Assembly (NCBI GenBank): GCA_031771865.1
Contig: JASISA010000009.1
Coordinates: 1,860,001-1,924,000, forward strand
Source of the DNA: Nothophaeocryptopus gaeumannii
Lineage: Eukaryota; Ascomycota; Dothideomycetes; Mycosphaerellales; Mycosphaerellaceae
Direction of reading: 5' to 3'
Length of the DNA stretch: 64,000 nucleotides
Part shown: positions 42,122 to 51,041 of the stretch, piece after piece
Position numbering within the stretch: the first letter of the stretch is position 1
Layout: every line of letters begins with the position of its first letter
The notes under the pieces: generated by a model
Seen by the model: only the letters and a program-made list of their open reading frames with translations
What the model was told of the DNA's origin: nothing
The model's database searches: none
Made by a program: the position numbers and the translations under genes

Positions 42122-42667
42122 CTAGTAGTCATCCTCGTTGTTGTAGCGTCCTCGGCCCCCGCCACCGTAGTAGCCTCCCTCGCCCTCATCGCCAAACTCC
42201 TCCTCGTCCTTACCACATCGGCCATAAGCATAATCTTTCCAGCAGCAGCCCTGGTGCTTTGGACCATAGTAATCGTTCCATCCGAACGAATGTCCATTGA
42301 CGTTGTAGCCATCGTCGCGATAGTAGCCCGGCCTGTACCTTCGCTGCTGCTCGGGGCAGTAATAACCGTTAGGGAAGTATTGGTACCCTGTAGCAGAAGA
42401 GCTTCGTTAGATCGGTGTAGAGCAATCGTGCGTAAAAAGTATATGCTTACCCTCTGGGGCATTGATTGCTTCCTGGGAATTGGCAGCGGCAGGAATGTTC
42501 ACCTCATTCACAGCACGAGGTAGGACGGGGCCGGCCTATTTGCAAGTCAGTCATCGATGGAGTGCTTTCTGTGGCTGGCAAGTCCGACGAACATCTGGAC
42601 CCGGAGCTGCAAGGGCAGAACCGATGGCCAAAGCGGCAACGGTAGCAATGATGTTCTTGAACTGCAT
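42122..42667 (-). CDS. Small secreted Tyr/Gly-rich protein
   Basis: Three minus-strand exons, 42667-42593, 42535-42451 and 42387-42122, encode 141 residues. The introns are 57 bp (weak donor GTTCGT) and 63 bp (GTAAGC...GCTACAG). The N terminus MQFKNIIATVAALAIGSALA is a clear signal peptide with an AAP cleavage region. The mature part starts GPVLPRAVNEVNIPAAANSQ and becomes Tyr/Gly/Asp-rich (YQYFPNGYYCPEQQRRYRPG, GWNDYYGPKHQGCCWKDYAY) with four cysteines, ending in GGGGRGRYNNEDDY. No known domain. Size, secretion signal and Cys content are like effector candidates or wall proteins, but nothing here shows a host role. Confidence 0.7.
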
Positions 42668-43192
42668 GTTGGCGAAGATGTTGTATGCCTCGAAGGTTTG
42701 CGATGACTTTGGCTGGATGCGGCTGCTGGTTATTGGCTGCTGTTGCTGGTTGGAAGCTGAGTTGATGCGGATGGAGATTGTTGTTGAGAGGGAATCTTCT
42801 GACCTTCTTATACCCTTCTCTAGAGCATATCGCACTGACTCTTCAGCTTCAATCCAAAAAAGCAAAAGGTCGTTTCCGGCGTTTCGCGGAGCCGGAACCG
42901 AGGAATTGACTCGCGCGATTTGCGATTTGTGCAGCTCGAGAATTGCCATGCTAGGTAAACATCCAGCCATCGAAGATCCGCGGACCATAAAGAGATCCTA
43001 TCCCAGCCGTAAATTGGCACGTACCTGTTTGAGATGGCTGAGAAAGGGCAGTATGCTGTAAAATCCCAGTGTATATCGAAACGAAGCCCGTCGACGATCG
43101 TGTTTGAGGCGCCATGGTCCAGAGAAGTCTTGTATCAGGGGTCTCTGCTGTCGTTCTCAGACCAGATAACGGCCTTGCTAATGCCGGTCATC
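42668..43192. other. Upstream region of the small secreted gene
   Basis: No further gene was recognised before the tandem repeat begins. Confidence 0.55.
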
Positions 43193-43620
43193 GCGCTGCA
43201 AAACATCGTGGCGACTCGATTAGACAAGCATCATGGCGTACGTGTGGGTTTTAAACTCGGAAATTGCTCTCATGGATGCACAGCAGAAGACGTCTGCGTT
43301 GTTAGGATGGAGTTGTTAGCTGCACTATAGCAGCGCTGCAAAACATCGTGGCGACTCGATCAGACAAGCATCATGTCGTACGCGTGGGCTTTAAGACCGG
43401 AAATTGCTCACATGGATAGACAGCAGAAGACACATACGTTATTAGGACGGAATTAATAGCTGCACTATAGCAGCGCTGCAAAACATCGTGGCGACTCGAT
43501 TAGACAAGCATCATGGCGTACGCGTAGGCTTTGAACCCGGAGATTGCTCTCATCGATAGACGGCAGAAGACATCTACGTTGTCGGGACGGAACTGTCAGC
43601 TGCACTATAGCAGCGCGGCA
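43193..43620. repeat. 140-bp tandem repeat, three copies
   Basis: Three consecutive units start at 43193, 43333 and 43473 with gcgctgcaaaacatcgtggc and end in gctgcactatagca. A fourth begins at 43613 and breaks off after about 8 bases. The period is exactly 140 bp without indels. Differences between copies are mostly C/T and G/A transitions (for example tacgtgtggg versus tacgcgtggg versus tacgcgtagg). Confidence 0.92.
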
Positions 43621-44213
43621 GCACGTCAGGGCTCAGAATAATGTCAATGCATGTGCGAGGCGTAGACAAGGACCCTGCGGGATCTACCGGAAATTTCGAC
43701 AGGCCGAATGAAGAGGTTGTTGTGCCAAAAAGTAGGGATGTCGAAGACTGACATGCCAGGATCAAGCCAGATTGACTTCACGTTCCTAATTTCTCTTACG
43801 CCTGGCAGGCTTGACAGCTGTAACTCAAAATCCGGAAATAGCTTCCAAATTTTGCAAAGAAACACGCCAAGCTTGCATCCAAGCAGCGTTCTCGGCGTCC
43901 CGTCATACGGCTTGTGTTTCTCGTCGCCTTGGAGGTAGTCAGGGCAGAATCGTGACTGGATGGCGGAAAGGCGCTCCAAGGCCTGGACTGATCGCTGATT
44001 CAATGACTCTGGTGACTTTATTGCTTGCTTTGACACTGGCACCCTGCTCCAGGCGATACGAGATAACGATCGCCGTTGAAACAGGAGAGACATTGGCGAC
44101 AATTCCAGCCGACGAGGTTCATCCGCGGAAGTCGGGAGTTGAGTGATTTCTCTGATTCCAAGTCTTGCACACAATGTGCCGTCGGTGACTACTGCGACAC
44201 CTGATAGATCGCA
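43621..44213. other. Intergenic region with one unsupported open frame
   Basis: A 176-codon frame on the minus strand (44174-43644) shows no recognisable domain. It is not called as a gene. Confidence 0.45.
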
Positions 44214-45614
44214 TCAGTCCATCATACCAGCCATCTCGAGAATCTCGTCTAGCAGAGCGACGGTCTCCGCGGGGTTTGCGATCCACGCTGTGGTGCAGGC
44301 AAGTCTGGCTTTGAAGTCGTTCGCTCCAGCGCTCAGGAATTGATCTCCGACATGTAAGCTTCGTCCGCCTTCAATGCCTCCAAAGTAGCGCTGACAAGCC
44401 AGCACGCCCCAGGACTTGTCGCCGATGTCGACGAATATGTCGTTACCGCCGTTGAAAGCACAGAACGGTATCCGCTGGCCCGCCTCGCTCATTTCGAGGA
44501 TACGCTGCACCACCAAAACGGTCTCCTCAAGTTGCTCACGCGATAGTTTGACGCCCTTTGGCGGATAGATACCCACCGCGCGGGTCTTGCGGAGGACCTG
44601 AACAGGTAGGTTCATGGCCTTGATGCAATCTTTGAGAGCTGCCTCTGCAACGTTGAGAAGAGCGGCGATGTTCTCCTCTGTCCAGGTGCGCATTTCCGGA
44701 AGTTGCCATTCAGCAGCAGGGACCGACTTGAGCTTGCACTTCTCCTCCAGAGCATAGGTGAAGAGGAAGTTGGCTTCGCCTCCCATTACAACGAGCCTTT
44801 GAGCCACTTCTGGAGCAGATGAGTTGGCAGCCACTGCATCGAGTAGGCCGAAAAGGCGCTCATAATATTTGTGAGCTTCGGTATAGCCGGCTGCAGTGAC
44901 TATTCCAATGCGGGAGCCACCCTTCATGAGTGCCAAGATTCGTTGAATGACGGGGTTCTCTGGCGTAAGGGACTCGCCATCGTCATACAGCGTAACATCT
45001 CCGTCGAAGGTTACCAGTTCCAGCTTGCCCGAACGCACAAGAGACATTGCCTGCGCTGTGTTGAGCACAAGGCGAACATCGTTAAAAGAAGGGGCCACAA
45101 ATCGGCGTGATGAGATGAAACGTCTTTGATCTTGCCACTCGAAGGCCTCACGGAGCGGCAGTGGAGTGAAGAAGGTGCCTATGGACGGCACAAGCAGCTT
45201 CAGTTTCGATCTGGTCTCGGAACCACTCCTCTGGTGGATAATGTGATCAACAATGAGACTTTCGACGTCTTGCATGATCTGAGCATATCTGTCGTGCGCG
45301 GACCTGGCCATCTGCGTCACAGAGGGTTTGTCGGTCTCATGGAGGTTTGTTGGCTGTGACAGTAGCACGAAAGGGACTGCCAATAGGCCTTTGATCCATT
45401 CGATCTAGGTATTGTGAGTAGTGCAGAGCTCAAGGAGTCGATGAATGCATACAAGTTGATCTCTCCTGTGCGTCTATGCCCCTGGAAATCAGTCACCAAT
45501 TATTTGACTGGAAGCGAAGGCAGACCAACCTTGAGCGCATCTGTCTGCAGTCAGCCTCTCCGTTGCCTGTCTCCACACATTTGACTTACATTCGACGCGG
45601 TACCTGGTAGTCAT
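44214..45614 (-). CDS. ISN1: IMP-specific 5'-nucleotidase
   Basis: Minus-strand exons 45614-45590 (25 nt), 45540-45530 (11 nt), 45473-45453 (21 nt) and 45404-44214 give 415 residues. Splicing the three tiny exons yields the conserved N terminus MTTRYRVEYALKTHRRDQL followed by IEWIKGLLAVPFVLLSQP. The HAD-type DxD nucleophile motif is in LVTFDGDVTLYDDG. Further family blocks are SRIGIVTAAGYTEAHKYYER, GGNDIFVDIGDKSWG and LHVGDQFLSAGANDFKAR. The enzyme dephosphorylates IMP to inosine in the cytosol. Splice sites: GTAAGT/CAG, GTTGGT/TAG, GTATGC/TAG. It is divergent from MED17. Confidence 0.93.
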
Positions 45615-45868
45615 GGTTGTGTTGTAGTGTTCTAGCGGCTTGATGCCGCTGCTGAAGTTGAAGTTTACATGTCGTCGACATGAAAAGAAAGTCGGCGCTA
45701 GGCGGTCTCAAGTCTCGGTCCTGGTTTCACGCAGAGGGGCCAGTCGCGCGTGCACGTGCCATTCAATTCTTGTCACCGGACCCGAAAGCGACAACTCCAG
45801 AGATTCGCGACTTCGCGGTACTCTCGATTGCACACTTTCAGCAAACGCACAACGCGCCGAGCACCACC
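45615..45868. promoter_or_regulatory. Divergent promoter ISN1 / MED17
   Basis: The start codons of the two divergent genes are about 255 bases apart. This is a probable bidirectional promoter; no TATA box was recognised. Confidence 0.45.
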
Positions 45869-47719
45869 ATGTCCTCCACTACTACGGCCACCGCCGTCTC
45901 CTTCAACCCATGGAGCCGCGGCGACTCGGTTGAAGTACCACTGCAGGAAGTACTCGCACGAGTCAACCTGGAACGAGGCCACTTTCGAGACATCACCGAA
46001 GCATCGCTGCAGGAGGAAATCGCCGCGGAAGGAGCTCTTTGCCTGTCTGCTAGCGACGATGAAGGCGAAGATCAGGACGATGATACTACCCAGGAGAAGA
46101 AGAAGCCTAGCACCCGGCAGGAGCTCTTCACGATCAAGTATGAGCTGGCTCAACAGGTGGGAGCAGCACACAACGATGTGATGATGGGCTTGGACATGGT
46201 TTCGCTGTTGGAGACCAAGTACGCTCTGGCACAGGCTAGAGTCACAGTCTCGGACGCGGTGAAGAACCAGCTCAAGATACCGATGGGCACTGTTGCTGCC
46301 GATGTATGGGATCTACAGCCTACGGACAAAGCGCGTGACGCTGAGGATGGTCTGATGGCCAGCAACATCCGCATGAAGTACCTGCAAGACAGTGCCGATG
46401 ACCTCCTTGCCGCTGCTTCGAAGCTCCAGGACAACGTGCGGAGAGAGACCAAATTCTGGGACGAGATCTTGAACGTTTCTGCCAAGGGATGGAACGTCAG
46501 CCGAATCCCCAACCCCCTCCAGAGACAGCGCATTCTTGGCGTACATCTCGGCTTCAGTGGCAGTGCACCGGAATTCTCGAGGCGTGATCTCGCTGCGCTA
46601 GTGACTGATGCTGAGGGCGACATTAACCTAGAGCGAGGCCTCGGCAAAAATCCGAAAACCGTGCGCACTATCGTGAAGAAGGGCGGCAAGGTGGTAGGAA
46701 CCTCACGCTTACCGTCTATGCCTGAATCTGGCGAGACGACTCTGGATGCTCGAATACGACATGCACGAGACAGTCTGTATGACGAAGAACTTCATCATGA
46801 GATGATTAGAGAAGCCCGTACACTAAACTCCATGGGCGTCTCTATGAAGGGATCAACTATCACATTTGCGTCCACCGACTCCAATGACTGCCCTCGAATA
46901 GAGATTGACCTCCTCTCATTGGATAAAGACAATTCATTACCAATGGATGCATCTCACGAGCTAGATCACTTGGCACAGGCCTCCGTACTAACAGCCCGTC
47001 TTCTACTGGGACAGGCGCATCGCAAGAAAATCGATAGGAAGAGTCAGCTTCCGCCTCCAATGACCAAGAAGAAAGACGAAAGCTCCACCATGGCCATTAT
47101 CCGGCCTTTGATGCTGCTCATGAATCATTACTCACAGATTGAGCAGCTAAACACATATGCATCGAACGTGCGCAAGGTCCTACAACATGCTCAGGTTTCT
47201 GTCGACTGCAAATCTCCACGCTTGGCACTACCTACCTCACGCGATGGCTCCATCAGCGCTTCATCTCTCATCGGCTCCCTGCTGCGTCCCTCCACTGCAG
47301 AAGCTTCGGTTAAGATCATGTGCAATTCCATAGAGGGCGAAACAAAGCTCTCCATTACCACCTCTCCCGACTTCGACGGCGAGCCCAAATTCGCACTCAC
47401 TACCACATTGGGATCTCAACATGAACTCGGCTGTCTCGAGGATCTCACCGCCGCCGCTGACGAGTTCCTTGCAATCGCGATCACAGAGTATCTTTGGGAT
47501 AAGATCGGGTTTGGCTGGGATTTTACTCGTAAAGATCCGGTTCTGAGGAAGATGAGCGATGATGATGAGAGGGATAGGGCGTATGTGACGCTTGACGGCG
47601 AGACGGGGAGGATGAGCTTGACGTTCTTGGGCGGAAAGGAGAAGAAGGACGTGACCTGGGACTTGAGTGGGAATGAGAAGAAGAATTTGATTGATGCATG
47701 CTGGGAGCTCATTGGCTAA
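45869..47719 (+). CDS. MED17: Mediator complex subunit 17
   Basis: Single-exon gene; from ATG 45869 it encodes 616 residues (MSSTTTATAVSFNPWSRGDS). The frame is open back to an ATG at 45680, but the extra 63 residues look non-conserved. Family blocks: FRDITEASLQEEIAAEGAL, an acidic spacer, KYELAQQVGAAHNDVMMGLD, MKYLQDSADDLLAAASKLQD, ETKFWDEILNVSAKGWNVSR and LGVHLGFSGSAPEFSRRDLA. MED17 (Srb4) is the scaffold of the Mediator head module that links activators to RNA polymerase II, in the nucleus. Confidence 0.93.
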   Translation: MSSTTTATAVSFNPWSRGDSVEVPLQEVLARVNLERGHFRDITEASLQEEIAAEGALCLSASDDEGEDQDDDTTQEKKKPSTRQELFTIKYELAQQVGAAHNDVMMGLDMVSLLETKYALAQARVTVSDAVKNQLKIPMGTVAADVWDLQPTDKARDAEDGLMASNIRMKYLQDSADDLLAAASKLQDNVRRETKFWDEILNVSAKGWNVSRIPNPLQRQRILGVHLGFSGSAPEFSRRDLAALVTDAEGDINLERGLGKNPKTVRTIVKKGGKVVGTSRLPSMPESGETTLDARIRHARDSLYDEELHHEMIREARTLNSMGVSMKGSTITFASTDSNDCPRIEIDLLSLDKDNSLPMDASHELDHLAQASVLTARLLLGQAHRKKIDRKSQLPPPMTKKKDESSTMAIIRPLMLLMNHYSQIEQLNTYASNVRKVLQHAQVSVDCKSPRLALPTSRDGSISASSLIGSLLRPSTAEASVKIMCNSIEGETKLSITTSPDFDGEPKFALTTTLGSQHELGCLEDLTAAADEFLAIAITEYLWDKIGFGWDFTRKDPVLRKMSDDDERDRAYVTLDGETGRMSLTFLGGKEKKDVTWDLSGNEKKNLIDACWELIG

Positions 47720-48317
47720 GAAGAAGACGGAAGATTTGCACATCAGAACGAGAGAGATGATGCATGAAAAGGTGCGTTATTCGTGATTTTGGTGCCTGGT
47801 CGAAGCGAGATATCCAATGTCTAACCTATCCCAAGCTCCGTCTACGATCCGAAATTTTGGCGATACGAAATGCGAAGTGCGAAATGCGAAATATCATAAA
47901 TCGGCAACGAAACATTGTTTTGCTCCTCTGGTTCCATCATGCGAGCATACGAGCGCGCTCCTCCACATCTTTTTGATCCGGCCTACCCTCTGTTGCGTCG
48001 AGTCTTCAGATGTGATACAGCGCTATTTCAGATGATACGACGTTTGATGGCCTTTTGGATGTTGGGTGGCGGACATGGTCTTCGAATGTTGAATGCAATG
48101 CGCGAGTGACGCCTCTGCAGGTTTCGCGCCAATGGCTCCGTCTTCCCAGCCACCAAGAAGTTATACGCATGAACGCCGTTCGATTGCGTGGTTTGTGTTG
48201 GGTGACCGATGAGGCGGTCCAGCGGTGTATGAATGGCGCGAGGGCCGTGTGGAGTACGTTGCTTGGGTGTCGAATGGTCCTTCGAGAGGCACGAGTGCCA
48301 ATGCGTCCTCTGGAGGA
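47720..48317. other. Intergenic region with a 7-bp microrepeat
   Basis: A short tandem atgcgaa/gtgcgaa repeat lies around 47868-47890. No gene recognised. Confidence 0.5.
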
Positions 48318-49483
48318 CTAGCAGGAGCAGACATGGTCGTTCTCTGTCTCCTTGAAGCATGATAGACATATTCCAGGTGGAGGACTTGTTGCGGATGCTC
48401 TCATGGCTTTGATGAGACGCTCGAGCTCTCTGGACAAACCTGTCTCGCGTTCTGGATCGGCGCTTGCGTTTGGGAGCGGCTTCTCACTTGCGGGGACACT
48501 GTAGGCCTTGATTGCTGCGAGAACGTCTCGGCCATGGACTTCGCGAGGAGAGATCTGTGCGTCGACGAGCGCGTCCAGGTGTAGGCCGTTCATGCATTGC
48601 AGATATTGGCATTTGGACCTTGACGCTTTGGTTGCTTTATGCGGGTTCGTCGAGAGCTTGGCATTGTGGCATTTGCCGGTACCGCGCAGTCCGGTCAACT
48701 TGTCAACGTATTTCTTGATGGCGAACTCGATTGCTTGTGGTCGATGAGCATCGATGGCATTTTGCATGGCGACTGGGTGTGGAGTCAGCGGTCTAAGCGT
48801 GGCTTCAGAAGGCTCGGCGCTCACTTACCTCGGAGAGCTGCTGCGAGTCCTGACTCCCGGATCCAATCGCTGCTCCGCTTCATGTACGTCTGAGTGAGGC
48901 TTGTGAAGTGGACGTGATCTTCGAGCAAGAACGCAGCCTCGATGAGCATCGCCACCTCCTCCTGAGCGCAGCCATTGGGAGTAAGATGCCGCTGGGCTGC
49001 AGTGCGCACTAGCGCGGCGCACTCATATTTGATTGCCGCTTTGACAACTTGAAGAAGCTTCTCAGGTCGAGCGAGCTCATGGGGGCGTTCCTCGCAGTCG
49101 TGCAGTACAAAGCACAGCAATGACAGGGCGTCTGCTGAGATGTCGGTTTGCACAGCAATTCTTACGGGTCTGACTGCTGTCACCTTGTTGACCTGTCGGC
49201 GCCGCTTGGGGTCATGATTGAAGAGCTTGCGGTAAACAGGCGAGAGAGCTTTCAGTTGGTCCTTGCTAACTCGAACCTCGCGGATGTAGCCGGCAGTGGT
49301 ATGAATGAGCAAGACAATGCCAGCCAGGTCTGCTGTCACGCGCTCGTCGGCTTCTGGTACCTTCTCTTCAGTGTGCCAGAACGAGCTGAAGAGCTCCGCA
49401 GCCGAAGACATCGTGATGTTGAGATTTTGGAACTGTTGTTTGAAGGTTGGTATGTGGTGCGAGTCGTCGCTAACATCATACAC
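48318..49483 (-). CDS. BTB-like protein with cysteine-rich C terminus
   Basis: Minus-strand exons 49483-48829 and 48772-48318 with a 56-bp intron (GTAAGT...CCCAG) give 369 residues, or 345 from the second Met (MSSAAELFSSFW). The N-terminal half is a BTB/POZ fold: DLAGIVLLIHTTAGYIREVR, VSKDQLKALSPVYRKLFNHD, DALSLLCFVLHD, KLLQVVKAAIKYECAALVRT. The C-terminal half has spaced cysteines: KCHNAKL, CQYLQCMNGLHLD, GICLSCFKETENDHVCSC, a probable metal-binding tail. Such proteins are common in plant-associated and saprobic ascomycetes. A paralogous tail lies nearby at 50161-50640. The function is unknown. Confidence 0.78.
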
Positions 49484-50160
49484 TCTATCTTTCAGTGCGA
49501 GGCGGTCTGGATGACCGCAAAGTCGACGTCAAGTTGTCGACCAAGGTCAGTACAACAGACTGCCGGTGAAGTGCAGCGAGAGACTGCATGATTGTTCCGT
49601 TACGCGCACATGCTCTCTTTTGGATGCTTTGGCGCCGAAGAAGTGAGCGTGCCGTTGCCGCCCGGGTGCCATCTTCAGACCGTGGAGCGAGAGGAGATGT
49701 GATTGCTTCAAAAATACGGTGCTATGTTTGCTGTGCGCATCGAGAGATGTCTCATTCCGATTCATGCGAAGACCTGCCGAGACAAACGGGGCTCTCGCAA
49801 CTCCCTCACTCAGACGCAACATCACACTTCACTTGACTTGCTGAAGACCAACGTCATCAAGACCTACAATCGTGTTTGCAGCTGAAGTCTTCTGCGCTTA
49901 ACACGTCAGGGGTTGCCGGGCGAGAACGATGTTTAGTCTCCCATCTCATTATGGGAGCAAGTAAAATGGTTTACGAGACCACGGGTCCTAAGGCGGCAAC
50001 TGATACCATCGACCTTCCGCCTTCCGACTCCTGGCATGTGCCTCGAGACCTTGAGACCATCATCCTCTCGAACCTCTGCATGTCTTCCCAAGGAGCTTCT
50101 CTGCCTCTGACTTCTCTGCGGCTGGCCCCTTAGCCTCGACGGACTATCAAGCTAGAGGAC
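49484..50160. other. Intergenic region
   Basis: No gene or repeat recognised. Confidence 0.5.
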
Positions 50161-50640
50161 TCAGCAATGGCACTCATAGTCCTCTCCCTCGGTGATCTTG
50201 AAGCATGTGAGGCATAATCCAAATTCAAAGCCCAAGACCTTCTCCTTGAGCTCCTCAGTTGCGTTCTTCAGGTCCGCTTCGACGCGATGACCGCACTTGT
50301 AGTTAACACACGGGGCCAAGGTCTTGTCGTCGGGCACGGAGTATGCCCGGATGTTCCGGTCCAGCTCTACCATTGACGGCGATTGGGCTGACCGCGGTCA
50401 GGTTTGCGCCTTGTGCAAATGGCGGAAGTGTGTGGCTGCAGTGCTCTCGTAAAAGTTGCATTTGCCCTCCTCGCGCTTCTGACCAGGACGAGCTCTGTAT
50501 TCGTGCGAGACACCATGGGCGTTGGCGGGGCCGAAGAAGTTTGAGATGTCTTCCACGTACTCGATGATCCAGGACTGGAACTTCTGGTTGCCTTCGCTTG
50601 GCTTGTCATTGTCATTGTCATTGTCCTTGGCCTTGGTCAT
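50161..50640 (-). pseudogene. Cysteine-rich tail of a BTB-like paralogue, nonsense mutation
   Basis: From ATG 50640 a frame begins with a DND repeat (GACAAT hexamer tract) and reads FQSWIIEYVEDISNFF, then KCNFYES, then TGA at 50400-50398. It resumes in the same frame as NIRAYSVPDDKTLAPCVNYK and ends GLCLTCFKITEGEDYECHC. The last block and the CxxxxCGH segment match the tail of the neighbouring gene at 48318. The BTB half is missing. It is either a fragment with one stop or the 3' exon of an unresolved gene. Confidence 0.6.
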
Positions 50641-51041
50641 GGCAGCTATCTGTCAATCAGTACCATATCGGCTCCAGCATCTTGCCAACAGGCAACTGAA
50701 CTTTCAAGGGACGAATCAAGCCATTGCCGGTCACTTCCAAGCCTCGCGGCGTAGACTTCCTCATGCAAGAAGCTGCGATCTTCAAGAAGTATCGTGCTTC
50801 CATAACATTCACTCATCACGTGCCAAGCCAGACTAAATCATAAGCAGCTTAGCGTGCGGGAAATGCGGGGCGAACTTTGATGACGCAGCAACAGCAGTAC
50901 GGCAAGTGCATTGCCACTATCTGCGTCGTGTGATGACTTCCAGGAAATCAAATAGTCTATGTGGAATGAATCGCTCGCATAGCCTCATCCACCTCTATAT
51001 ATGCGCTGCACATTATAAGCGATCAGGAAACTAACACCAAA
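50641..51041. promoter_or_regulatory. Upstream region of the vWFA gene
   Basis: A TATA-like ctatatatg sits near 50994-51002, about 40-45 bases before the ATG at 51042. Nothing else was recognised. Confidence 0.4.

Noticed and set aside
43644..44174. Possible cytochrome P450 relic on the minus strand
   Set aside because: A few residues recall the haem-binding region, but the spacing and key FxxGxRxCxG pattern are missing, so no family claim is supported.
45680..45868. 63-residue N-terminal extension of MED17
   Set aside because: The sequence is not typical of the family, and the ATG at 45869 directly precedes a plausible N terminus.
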